Shown in pieces: positions 10,034-17,755 of a DNA stretch of 64,000 bases. The notes beneath the pieces are model-generated. The model had not been told where the DNA came from, ran no database searches, and saw only the letters and a program-made list of their open reading frames with translations. Numbering within the stretch: the stretch's first letter is position 1; each line of letters starts with the position of its first letter. The position numbers and the translations under genes were made by a program. The DNA is from Bacteroidales bacterium UBA1410 (GTDB lineage: Bacteria > Bacteroidota > Bacteroidia > Bacteroidales > Dysgonomonadaceae), in NCBI GenBank assembly GCA_002305015.1, contig DBPW01000026.1:16721-80720 (forward strand), in the 5' to 3' direction.

Positions 10034-12193
10034 TTACAGGTTCTTTTTATAAAAATCGATCACCTTTTTATACAAATACGTACGCGCATTACCGCCATAA
10101 ATGGAATGATCTTTGTCGGGAAACACAAACATCTCAAACGGCTTATCAGCCGCAATAAGTGCCCGGGCATATTCTAGGGTATGCTGAAAATGCACATTGT
10201 CATCAGCAGAACCATGAACCAGCAGTAAATTACCCTGCAACTTATCGGCTAGTTTAACCGCCGAACCGTTATCGTATCCTCGCGGATTTTGTTGGGGTGT
10301 CCGCATATACCGTTCCGCATAAACGGTATCGTAAAAACGCCAGTCGGTAACCGGAGCTATAGCCACACCGGCTTTGAAAACACCGTTACCGCGACTCATG
10401 CTCATCAACACATTGTAACCGCCATAACTCCATCCCCAAATGCCGATGCAATTTTTATCGATATAGGGTAAATTTCCGAGGTAACGCGCCGCGGCCACCT
10501 GATCGTCTGCTTCCGCTGTACCGAGATTCAAATAGATTTGCTTGCGGAACTCTTCTCCTCGGGCAGCCGTTCCCCTTCCGTCAACGCATGCCACCACAAA
10601 CCCTTCGTTCAACAAGGCATATTCCCAATCGATGCCAAACCGATCGGCAACTTGCTGCGAATTAGGTCCCCCGTACTGAATCATTACCAACGGATATTTT
10701 TTGGAAGGGTCAACGTTTGCCGGCTTCAATATCCAACCGTTCAGCTGCGTTATACCATCGGCAGCAGGTACGGTTATAAATTCTTTCCTCGGCACTCCGG
10801 CTTCGACCACTCGTTGTGCTACATCGGCATTATCTTCTAGCGTCCGTATCATCTTTCCGCCGGCATCGTGCAACGAAATCACGGCAGGTGTATGGAGATC
10901 GGACCACCGATTTACAAAGTACTTCCCGTTCTTGCTGAACGAAGCCGCATTGTAACCCGGTTTCGAAGAAAGTTTTTCCGGGCGACCTTTATCGATATTG
11001 ATCTTGTATACATTTCGGCGCAAAGGACTTTCATCGGCTGCCACATAAAATACGGTATTGGTTTGCGGATCGACCATCGGCAAATCCGTAACATCAAAAC
11101 TCCCCGAGGTGAGTTGTTTCTGCAACGTACCCGTCAACCCATAAATATAGATGTGACTGTAACCGTCTTTTTCGGAAACATACGTAAATCTGTCAGGCAA
11201 AAAATGAATGGTTTTGAGAAAATCGGAATCGATATAATACGTGTTTTCGTCGCGAAGAATCAGTTTTGCAATCGTAGTTCGCGGACTTGCAAAATACATA
11301 TCGAAACGGTTCTGATCGCGATTGAGCGTCATCACGGCCAATTGATCGGGATTATTCGTGAAGACTATGCGCGGAATGTAGCCTCCTTTTTCCAAAGGCA
11401 CATCCATGGGGCGAATGGTTTTAGCATCGATATTGAATACCCGACATTCCACTTGCGGATTTTTTTCTCCCGCTTTGGGGTATTTATATGCATAAAAATC
11501 GGGATACAATTGTCCGTTAAACGTCTGAAAACGATACTGCGGCACTTCCGATTCGTCGGTACGCACAAAAGCCAAAAATTTGTTGTCGGGCGAAAATTCC
11601 ATCAGTCGCGTTACCCCAAACTCCTCTTCATACACCCAACAAGTCGTACCATTAAGAATGGCGTTTGATTCACCATCTTTCGTCACCTGCGATTCGGTAT
11701 CGAAATCGAATTTTGCCAACCATATATTGTTGTCACACACGTAAGCCAGCATCTTGCTGTCGGGAGAAAAAACAGGAACTAGCTGTTTGCTTTCGTTATC
11801 GGTAAGTTTACGCACCAAGTTGCGTCGCACATCATGATAATAATAGGTAGCTTTAAACGAATGTCGATATATCTGTTCCCGATCGCGATACACCAACACT
11901 CGCTTTTCATCGGGGCTCACCAAAAATCCCTCGAACGTATCGAAAGTACACTCACGAGCTTTACGCGTATTGAAAAGGGTATCCACCGCATTACCGGTTG
12001 CATACGAAAACTTGATCACAGCGGTATTTGCGGCATCTGTCTGATAATAATACATCCCATCTGCCGAAGACTCCATCGGTTTTATTCCGCGGGCAGAAAA
12101 CTTTCCTCCCAAAATATCGTGCAGGGTATAATGCTGCGCCTGCAAAGTAATAATACCGGCTATACTAAAAAACAAAACGAATATTTTTCTCAT
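10034..12193 (-). CDS. dipeptidyl peptidase IV-type S9 serine peptidase
   Basis: Secreted or periplasmic exopeptidase of the DPP-IV branch of family S9, removing X-Pro or X-Ala dipeptides. Starting at 12193 gives the signal peptide MRKIFVLFFSIAGIITLQAQ; ATGs at 12226 and 12199 are in frame but only add a polar stretch. An N-terminal propeller carries the substrate-binding Glu-Glu motif (VYEEEFGVTRLMEFSPD), and the C-terminal alpha/beta hydrolase domain has the Ser-Asp-His triad in GWSYGGY, HGSADDNVHFQ and FPDKDHSIYGG. Length fits the bacterial DPP-IV family. A Bacteroidetes-type promoter sits 50-90 bases upstream (12247-12280) and is nearly identical to the promoter of the divergent M3 peptidase. 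LipA and the Nudix-like gene follow. Confidence 0.93.
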   Translation of the reverse strand: MRKIFVLFFSIAGIITLQAQHYTLHDILGGKFSARGIKPMESSADGMYYYQTDAANTAVIKFSYATGNAVDTLFNTRKARECTFDTFEGFLVSPDEKRVLVYRDREQIYRHSFKATYYYHDVRRNLVRKLTDNESKQLVPVFSPDSKMLAYVCDNNIWLAKFDFDTESQVTKDGESNAILNGTTCWVYEEEFGVTRLMEFSPDNKFLAFVRTDESEVPQYRFQTFNGQLYPDFYAYKYPKAGEKNPQVECRVFNIDAKTIRPMDVPLEKGGYIPRIVFTNNPDQLAVMTLNRDQNRFDMYFASPRTTIAKLILRDENTYYIDSDFLKTIHFLPDRFTYVSEKDGYSHIYIYGLTGTLQKQLTSGSFDVTDLPMVDPQTNTVFYVAADESPLRRNVYKINIDKGRPEKLSSKPGYNAASFSKNGKYFVNRWSDLHTPAVISLHDAGGKMIRTLEDNADVAQRVVEAGVPRKEFITVPAADGITQLNGWILKPANVDPSKKYPLVMIQYGGPNSQQVADRFGIDWEYALLNEGFVVACVDGRGTAARGEEFRKQIYLNLGTAEADDQVAAARYLGNLPYIDKNCIGIWGWSYGGYNVLMSMSRGNGVFKAGVAIAPVTDWRFYDTVYAERYMRTPQQNPRGYDNGSAVKLADKLQGNLLLVHGSADDNVHFQHTLEYARALIAADKPFEMFVFPDKDHSIYGGNARTYLYKKVIDFYKKNL

Positions 12194-12246
12194 CTGCATT
12201 TCTCTACTATTCTGGTGTAAATTCAACTTTTCAAACCAACTTATTT

Positions 12247-12280
12247 ACAAAAATACATGATAATTTTCAATTTACACAAT
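12247..12280 (-). promoter_or_regulatory. promoter of the DPP-IV peptidase gene (matched pair)
   Basis: Read on the minus strand: ATTG (-33 region), 21-base spacer, TATTTTTG (-7 box). The spacer contains AAATTGAAAATTATCATG. Thirty of 34 bases agree with the promoter of the divergent M3 peptidase at 12721-12754. Confidence 0.65.
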
Positions 12281-12397
12281 AACCCTTAAAATTCCGTCCC
12301 GAACAAATTCCGGTTACAGACTCGGTGGTTATACCATACTCCCTACTATTTTGGAGTTCGATCTTACCAAAGATTAGAATAGATTTACAGGTTTCTT

Positions 12398-12652
12398 GAT
12401 TCCCTTTCTTCGCTCTTCCTTCGCTCTTCCTTCGCTTCATGCTTGCCTCTAAGCAGGGACAACAGCACCAAAGTCCGTTCGGTTTTTGCCAAACAAACCT
12501 GCATGTTTCCCGCTATTAGAGCGGGATACAGAGGCTGGGCCTGAGCAGACTTGGCTTGAGAAAAGTCCGAGGCGGATGCAAGCGTCATGCAAGGATGGTG
12601 CAGCCTTGGTACGGCCTTGGTGCGAGGAAGGTGTGTTTTATCCTGAAATACC
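12398..12652 (-). repeat. dispersed intergenic repeat, copy A
   Basis: About 255 bases. Read on the minus strand it begins near GTATTTCAGGA, continues TTCCTCGCACCAAGGCCGTA, has a hairpin-forming CCCGCT...AGCGGG and the block GCAGGTTTGTTT, and ends in a tandem 11-base repeat of GCGAAGGAAGA (about 2.6 units). The same blocks in the same order occur in copy B (55449-55705, plus strand). GC content is visibly higher than the surrounding intergenic DNA. It sits between the two divergent peptidase promoters. Reading frame is not kept between copies, so it is probably not coding. Confidence 0.75.
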
Positions 12653-12720
12653 AATTCTTTTATCTATGTTTGTAAAGTTTTACTTTCTATCCGAAACAAA
12701 AATCAAGATGTTAGCTATAC

Positions 12721-12754
12721 ATTGGGAAAATTGAAAATTATCATGTAAATTTGT
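12721..12754 (+). promoter_or_regulatory. promoter of the M3 peptidase gene (matched pair)
   Basis: ATTG, 21-base spacer, TAAATTTG, about 30 bases upstream of the ATG at 12785. The core AAATTGAAAATTATCATGTA (12728-12747) is an exact inverted copy of 12254-12273. Confidence 0.65.
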
Positions 12755-12784
12755 TCGTCAATTGACCTTTCAAGGAAAATTTTT

Positions 12785-14881
12785 ATGAACAAAATCGTTG
12801 GTATAGTTATAATAGGTATGGTTACGATGACAACAATGAAAGCGGGCGATAATCCGTTTTTCTACCCCTTTTCCACCCCCCACGGGACTGCCCCGTTCGA
12901 CAAAATCAAAATAGAACACTATGAACCGGCATTCGAAAAAGCAATGACCGAACACCTACAGGAAATTGACGCTATTGCCGACAATCCTGAACCGCCTACC
13001 TTTGCCAACACCATTGAGGCAATGGAGTATTCGGGCGAAATGCTGAATCGGGTAAGCAATGTGTTCTTTAATTTGCTAAGCGCTGAAAGCAATGACGAAA
13101 TGATGGATATTTCGCAGCGCCTGAGCCCCAAACTGTCGGAACATTCCAATACTATTTATCTAAACGAAAAACTTTTCCTTCGGATAAAAACCATATACGA
13201 AAGCCGGTTGAATCAGGGGCTAACAGCCGAACAAGTCCGACTGGTAGAAAAATATTATCAAGATTTTGAGAATAGCGGAGCCACCCTTTCACCCGAAGAC
13301 AAAGAAAAATATCGGCAGCTTACGATGGAATTGAGTCTTGCAACACTCGATTTCGGGCAGAATGTGCTTAAAGAAACCAATAAATACGAAATGCTGCTCA
13401 CCGATGAAGCCGACTTGGCAGGGTTGCCCGAAAGTGTGTTGGAAGCTGCACAGGCGCGGGCTAAAGCAAAGGACAAAGAAGGATGGCTTTTTGACTTGTC
13501 TGCTCCCAGTTACACCTCATTTATGAAATACTCCACACGGCGCGATCTTCGCGAGAAACTATATAGGGCATATAACACCAAATGCGTTACCGGAGGCGAA
13601 TTTGACAATCAAGATAACGTAAAGAAAATCGTCAATCTCCGATTGGAGATCGCCAATTTATTGGGATATAAAAACTATGCCGAATATGAATTGAAATACC
13701 GGATGGCCAAAAACACCGAAGGCGTTTACGGTTTACTCGATAAACTGGCAGAGGCATACACACCGACAGCGAAAAAAGAAGTTGCCGACGTACAAGCCTA
13801 TGCTTCAAAAATCGAAGGAAAACCATTCGAAATTCAACCGTGGGACTGGAGCTTTTATGCCGACAAGCTGAAAGATGAGCGTTTTAAGCTGAATGACGAG
13901 ATGCTGCGCCCGTATTTTGAACTGGAACGCGTAAAAAAAGGAGTATTTGGTTTGGCAACGGAGCTCTACGGACTGCAATTTGTAAAAAATCCGGATATTC
14001 CGGTATATCATCCCGAAGTGGAAGCTTTTGATGTGCTGGACGAAAACGGTCAATTCCTGGCTGTTCTCTACACCGATTTCCATCCACGGCCGGGCAAACA
14101 ATCGGGTGCTTGGATGACGGAATTTAAAGGACAGTGGGTAAAAGACGGGGTTGACAGTCGCCCGCATGTGTCTCTTGTGATGAATTTCACCCGACCGACC
14201 GAAACGAAACCCGCTCTGCTTACCTTCGATGAGGTGGAGACTTTTCTACACGAATTTGGCCATGCCTTACACGGCATGTTGTCGCGCTGCACATATGAAT
14301 CGCTTTCGGGGACGAATGTCTATCGCGATTTTGTGGAACTGCCTTCTCAGATCATGGAGAATTGGCTGACCGAAAAAGAATATCTCGACCAATTTGCCTT
14401 CCACTATCAAACCGGAGAAAAAATACCGGCAGAACTAATACAACGAATTATCGATGCTTCGAACTACATTGCAGGATATCTGTGTTTGCGACAATTATCT
14501 TTTGGCTACCTGGATATGGCATACCATACCCTCATGCAGCCTCTTTCGAGCGATATTCGCGAATTCGAGCGCAACGCCATTCAGCGCGTACAACTTCTTC
14601 CCGTAGTACCCGAAACATGCATTTCAACATCATTCGGGCATATTTTCTCGGGAGGATATGCTGCAGGATATTACAGCTATAAGTGGGCTGAAGTTTTGGA
14701 CGCCGATGCTTTTTCGGTATTCAAGGCAAACGGCATCTTCGATAAAAAAACGGCCGAATCGTTTAGAAAAAACATTCTGGAAAAAGGAAATACAGAAGAT
14801 CCGATGAGACTCTATATCCGCTTTCGCGGACAGGAACCAACTATCGATGCACTCTTGAAAAGAAACGGGATAATAAACTAA
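12785..14881 (+). CDS. M3 family peptidyl-dipeptidase (Dcp-like)
   Basis: Zinc metallopeptidase of 698 residues, thimet-oligopeptidase/Dcp family, which degrades short peptides. The catalytic HExxH is at 489-493 in VETFLHEFGHALHGML, and the downstream Glu ligand is in the family segment RDFVELPSQIMENW. The N-terminus (MNKIVGIVIIGMVTMTTMKAGD) looks like a short signal peptide, so periplasmic location is likely, unlike the cytosolic oligopeptidase A. Other family marks are NFTRPTETKPALLTFDEV and FGHIFSGGYAAGYYSYKWAE. It is transcribed divergently from the DPP-IV gene from a near-identical promoter, suggesting coordinated peptide use, and is followed by a strong terminator at 14903. Confidence 0.94.
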   Translation: MNKIVGIVIIGMVTMTTMKAGDNPFFYPFSTPHGTAPFDKIKIEHYEPAFEKAMTEHLQEIDAIADNPEPPTFANTIEAMEYSGEMLNRVSNVFFNLLSAESNDEMMDISQRLSPKLSEHSNTIYLNEKLFLRIKTIYESRLNQGLTAEQVRLVEKYYQDFENSGATLSPEDKEKYRQLTMELSLATLDFGQNVLKETNKYEMLLTDEADLAGLPESVLEAAQARAKAKDKEGWLFDLSAPSYTSFMKYSTRRDLREKLYRAYNTKCVTGGEFDNQDNVKKIVNLRLEIANLLGYKNYAEYELKYRMAKNTEGVYGLLDKLAEAYTPTAKKEVADVQAYASKIEGKPFEIQPWDWSFYADKLKDERFKLNDEMLRPYFELERVKKGVFGLATELYGLQFVKNPDIPVYHPEVEAFDVLDENGQFLAVLYTDFHPRPGKQSGAWMTEFKGQWVKDGVDSRPHVSLVMNFTRPTETKPALLTFDEVETFLHEFGHALHGMLSRCTYESLSGTNVYRDFVELPSQIMENWLTEKEYLDQFAFHYQTGEKIPAELIQRIIDASNYIAGYLCLRQLSFGYLDMAYHTLMQPLSSDIREFERNAIQRVQLLPVVPETCISTSFGHIFSGGYAAGYYSYKWAEVLDADAFSVFKANGIFDKKTAESFRKNILEKGNTEDPMRLYIRFRGQEPTIDALLKRNGIIN

Positions 14882-14902
14882 CAATCAGATCGAAATCGCA
14901 CA

Positions 14903-14950
14903 AACAGTACCTTCCGGAAATAAGGTTCCGAAAGGTACTGTTGTTAATTT
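14903..14950 (+). terminator. intrinsic terminator after the M3 peptidase
   Basis: AACAGTACCTT (14903-14913) pairs perfectly with AAGGTACTGTT (14932-14942), with GGAA/TTCC pairing extending toward the loop. It is followed by GTTAATTT. Confidence 0.8.
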
Positions 14951-14980
14951 GAACTTTTAACGAAAAAAAATCGCCAAAAT

Positions 14981-15014
14981 TTTGCAACTATTTCAATTAT
15001 TATTTTTATCTTTG
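14981..15014 (+). promoter_or_regulatory. promoter of the RRM protein gene
   Basis: TTTG at 14981-14984, 22-base gap, TATCTTTG at 15007-15014. This predicts a 5' leader of about 130 bases before the ATG at 15154, long for this window; the leader ends in a T-rich run. Confidence 0.6.
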
Positions 15015-15153
15015 TCATCGCAAAAGGGTTTTTAAAGGTAAATAGTTTTCCCGGTTTCTTTCCAGTCATTGCGAAGTACGTGTTAACCTATTTCTTGGTA
15101 TAATCTCTTCTGCTAATTTCATTCATTTATTTTTTTTAATTATTTATTTTTAC

Positions 15154-15477
15154 ATGAACATTTTCATTGCAGGGCTTAGCTATCAGATTAGCGATGCCGA
15201 TTTAAGAGAACTTTTTGAGGAATACGGCGAAGTATCCTCAGCCAGAATCATTACAGACAGAGATACCCATCGTTCGAAAGGCTACGGCTTTGTCGAAATG
15301 GGTGATGATGCAGACGGACAGCATGCCATTGACGAATTGAATGGAGCAGAATATGACGGACGTACCCTATCTGTTTCGGTTGCCCGCCCGCGTCCAGAAG
15401 GAGATCGTTCTCGCCAAAGAAGCCAGAACAATCGCAGCTACGGCAATCGCGACTATCACGAAAGAAACAGGTATTGA
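15154..15477 (+). CDS. RNA recognition motif (RRM) protein
   Basis: Small single-domain RNA-binding protein, 107 residues. RNP2 (IFIAGL) is at 3-8 and RNP1 (KGYGFVEM) at about 43-50; the C-terminal tail from about 82 is rich in Arg, Asn, Ser and Tyr. Such glycine/arginine-tailed RRM proteins are common in Bacteroidetes and cyanobacteria and bind single-stranded RNA; roles in cold adaptation or global post-transcriptional control are reported for the wider group. It is a single-gene unit, with its own promoter, a long leader and a terminator at 15505. The specific targets are unknown. Confidence 0.92.
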   Translation: MNIFIAGLSYQISDADLRELFEEYGEVSSARIITDRDTHRSKGYGFVEMGDDADGQHAIDELNGAEYDGRTLSVSVARPRPEGDRSRQRSQNNRSYGNRDYHERNRY

Positions 15478-15504
15478 TTTAAAGTAAATACTTTTTCGGA
15501 TCTT

Positions 15505-15536
15505 AAAGACTGTATCCTCTCGATGCAGTCTTTTTT
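15505..15536 (+). terminator. intrinsic terminator after the RRM gene
   Basis: AAAGACTG (15505-15512) pairs with CAGTCTTT (15526-15533), followed by T residues to 15536. Confidence 0.85.
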
Positions 15537-15590
15537 ATTTGAACCAAAATCCATACTAAACTGTTATTACTATAAATAGTAAAGCCAAAA

Positions 15591-16277
15591 ATGAGTGTTC
15601 TTTTGTCTATCGAAACCGCTACAGAAGTATGTTCTTGTGCCTTATCACGCAATGGAGAAATAGTGATGAACAAAGAAAATGACGCAAGGCAATCGCATGC
15701 TGCATCGTTGGGAGTTTTTGCGGATGAAATCATGCAGTTCGTGAGAAAAAACGACTTGCATATTGATGCAATAGCCGTAAGCAGCGGACCGGGTTCTTAT
15801 ACCGGTTTGCGTATTGGTGTATCGGAGGCCAAAGGTTTGGCCTATGGACTGAATGTGCCGCTCATTGCCATCCCGACACCAAAAATTATGGCTGCTATCG
15901 TGAAAGACTGGGTAGAAAAAAGCACCCTCCTGTGCCCGATGATTGATGCGCGAAGAATGGAAATATATGCTACTTTTTTCGATACATCGTTGAACACAAT
16001 TCGCAAGACATCGGCAGATATTGTCGATGAGAACAGTTATCGCGATTTGCTCGATAAACAAAAGGTTGCTTTTTTTGGCAACGGAGCAGAAAAATGCAAG
16101 AGCGTCATTCAACATCCCCATGCCCTGTTCATACCTGATATTAAGCCGCGAGCATCGGCAATGGCCCTATTGGCGGAAAACGCATTCAATGAACAGAATT
16201 TTGTGAATATTGCTTATTTTGAGCCTTTTTATCTGAAAGAATTTGTGGCTACTGTGCCCAAAAATAAATTAGGCTAA
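15591..16277 (+). CDS. tsaB: tRNA threonylcarbamoyladenosine biosynthesis protein TsaB
   Basis: 228-residue ASKHA-fold protein, the scaffold partner of TsaD and TsaE in forming t6A37 on ANN-reading tRNAs. The start LLSIETATEVCSCAL is the ATPase-fold phosphate-loop strand, and the family signature VSSGPGSYTGLRIGVSEAKG is complete. As usual for TsaB, the metal-binding histidines of TsaD are absent. Length is normal. It is preceded by the RRM terminator and a near-palindrome TTACTAT-AA-ATAGTAA (15567-15582) in the promoter region, and followed after 26 bases by the CDGSH gene. Confidence 0.95.
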   Translation: MSVLLSIETATEVCSCALSRNGEIVMNKENDARQSHAASLGVFADEIMQFVRKNDLHIDAIAVSSGPGSYTGLRIGVSEAKGLAYGLNVPLIAIPTPKIMAAIVKDWVEKSTLLCPMIDARRMEIYATFFDTSLNTIRKTSADIVDENSYRDLLDKQKVAFFGNGAEKCKSVIQHPHALFIPDIKPRASAMALLAENAFNEQNFVNIAYFEPFYLKEFVATVPKNKLG

Positions 16278-16303
16278 GTCTAACATTTAAAACCCAAAAA
16301 ATT

Positions 16304-16489
16304 ATGTCGGTAGTAGAAATTAAAATGATTCCCAATGGTCCGCTGGAAATGAAGGGCGATTTTAAAATCATTCGCCCCGACGGTAAAGAAGAAGAAAAGA
16401 GCGGAACAATCCACCTCTGCCGTTGCGGCCATTCCAATAAGAAACCTTATTGCGACGGGTCGCATGCAAAAGTAGGATTCAAAGATTAA
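16304..16489 (+). CDS. CDGSH iron-sulfur domain protein
   Basis: 61-residue protein with one complete CDGSH 2Fe-2S site, CRCGHSNKKPYCDGSH, giving the three-Cys, one-His ligand set of this family. The N-terminal half (IKMIPNGPLEMKGDFKIIRP) matches the small bacterial single-CDGSH proteins of Bacteroidetes. It has no signal peptide, so it is cytoplasmic; a role in electron transfer or cluster handling is assumed for the family rather than shown. It probably follows tsaB on one transcript. Confidence 0.93.
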   Translation: MSVVEIKMIPNGPLEMKGDFKIIRPDGKEEEKSGTIHLCRCGHSNKKPYCDGSHAKVGFKD

Positions 16490-16507
16490 TGGTTCTTTCC
16501 GTTAAAC

Positions 16508-16629
16508 AAAGGTTGTCCGAAATTTATACCGAAAGAGCTTTAAAAATTGCATGTGGGTATTTCCTTATCTTCTTCAATTGAAGGGAATCAGAAAAAGGAG
16601 ATGCATGCAATAATTGGCGGACAACCTTT
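16508..16629. other. nested inverted repeats, candidate structured RNA
   Basis: Three concentric pairings lie between the CDGSH and GH20-like genes: AAAGGTTGTCCG (16508-16519) with CGGACAACCTTT (16618-16629), ATTGCATG (16546-16553) with CATGCAAT (16604-16611), and CTTCAATTGAAG (16572-16583) at the tip. All three are perfect. It could be a terminator for tsaB-CDGSH, a leader of the next gene, or an RNA of its own. Confidence 0.5.
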
Positions 16630-16661
16630 CGTATTTTTCCCCATTAAAAAATTATGAAATC

Positions 16662-17738
16662 ATGAAAACAACCCAACGAATCTTCTTGCTTCTCTCTTTG
16701 TTATTAATCCCCTTTGGGATTTTTTCGCAAGCTCCTTTTACCGTTAAAGGTCTATGTATAAATGCTCCGGCAAAACAAGATGTAGACGATTTTGTGAAGC
16801 TTATCGATAAAAAGTTGGCTCCGGCGGGTGTAAACACGCTGGTATTGCGTATCGATTACCGCTACGAGTATGTTTCTCATCCCGAATTGCGGGCTCAAGA
16901 GCCATTATCGGAAAAAGACGTGAAGAAAATAGTGAATAGCTGCCGAAAGAATCAAATCCGCCTGATTCCTCAAATCAACTTATTGGGTCATCAATCATGG
17001 GCGGGGCAGATAGGAAAACTATTGGAGGTTTATCCTCAATTTGACGAAACACCCTCCATATCTCTGCCGAAAGAATACACATGGCCCAATGCAGACGGGT
17101 TGTATTGCAAAAGCTATTGCCCACAACATCCTGAAGTTCACGACATTGTTTTTGATGTGGTGGACGAAATCATAAGTGTGTTTGAAGCTGACGCTTTCCA
17201 TGCAGGTATGGATGAAGTTTTTTACCTTGCACATCCCGATTGCCCTCGTTGTAGCGCATGCGATCCGGCGGTATTGTTTGCCGGCGAGGTAACGCTTATC
17301 CGAAATCATTTGGCACAAAACGGAAAAGAATTATGGATTTGGGGTGACCGACTGATCGACGGGAAAACCACAGGTATCGGTATATGGGAAGGAAGCTACA
17401 ACAATACCTACCGGGCAATAGACATGATTCCGAAAGACGTAATCATTAGCGATTGGCATTACGAAAAAGCGCACCCTACGCCTGTTTTGTTTGCCGCAAA
17501 AGGTTTTAGCGTGGTTGCTTGTCCTTGGCGAAAAGCCGATGTAGCCCTTAATCAGGTAAAAATGATGAATAGGTTCAAAGAAAACGCATCAGACGAAATG
17601 AAACCGCGCTATGCCGGCATCATGCATACGTTCTGGAGCAATACCCGACTCTTTATAGACGGCATGAATGACGCTACCGAAGAAAGCAAAAACGATCCTT
17701 CGGTACAGACATTTAAAGAATTGACAAAAGCCTGGTAA
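16662..17738 (+). CDS. secreted glycoside hydrolase family 20-like protein
   Basis: 358 residues after choosing the ATG at 16662, which gives a clean signal peptide (MKTTQRIFLLLSLLLIPF...FSQ); the frame is open further up to 16614. The body is a TIM-barrel of the beta-hexosaminidase-like superfamily: LIPQINLLGHQSW matches the GH20 strand carrying the conserved His, and FHAGMDEVFYL carries the Asp-Glu catalytic pair. It is much shorter than usual GH20 enzymes and lacks the N-terminal GH20b domain. A CxxC-like cluster (CPRCSAC) after the active site is unusual. It is likely a periplasmic hexosaminidase relative; the substrate is unknown. Confidence 0.8.
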   Translation: MKTTQRIFLLLSLLLIPFGIFSQAPFTVKGLCINAPAKQDVDDFVKLIDKKLAPAGVNTLVLRIDYRYEYVSHPELRAQEPLSEKDVKKIVNSCRKNQIRLIPQINLLGHQSWAGQIGKLLEVYPQFDETPSISLPKEYTWPNADGLYCKSYCPQHPEVHDIVFDVVDEIISVFEADAFHAGMDEVFYLAHPDCPRCSACDPAVLFAGEVTLIRNHLAQNGKELWIWGDRLIDGKTTGIGIWEGSYNNTYRAIDMIPKDVIISDWHYEKAHPTPVLFAAKGFSVVACPWRKADVALNQVKMMNRFKENASDEMKPRYAGIMHTFWSNTRLFIDGMNDATEESKNDPSVQTFKELTKAW

Positions 17739-17755
17739 GAAAAGACAAAGATTTT

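Noticed and set aside
10868..11668. 266-residue plus-strand frame opposite the DPP-IV gene
   Set aside because: It is antisense to a gene with a full catalytic triad and has no recognisable domain or start context.
12385..12654. 89-residue frame on the minus strand in repeat copy A, similar at both ends to a 97-residue frame at 55442-55735
   Set aside because: Both share HLPRTKAVP and EAKEERR stretches, but the central homologous DNA is read in different frames, so the similarity is of the DNA repeat, not of a protein.
12254..12747. 20-base perfect inverted repeats as ends of a transposable element
   Set aside because: Both repeats coincide with well-spaced promoters pointing outward to the two peptidase genes, and no target duplication or transposase is visible; a promoter explanation fits better.
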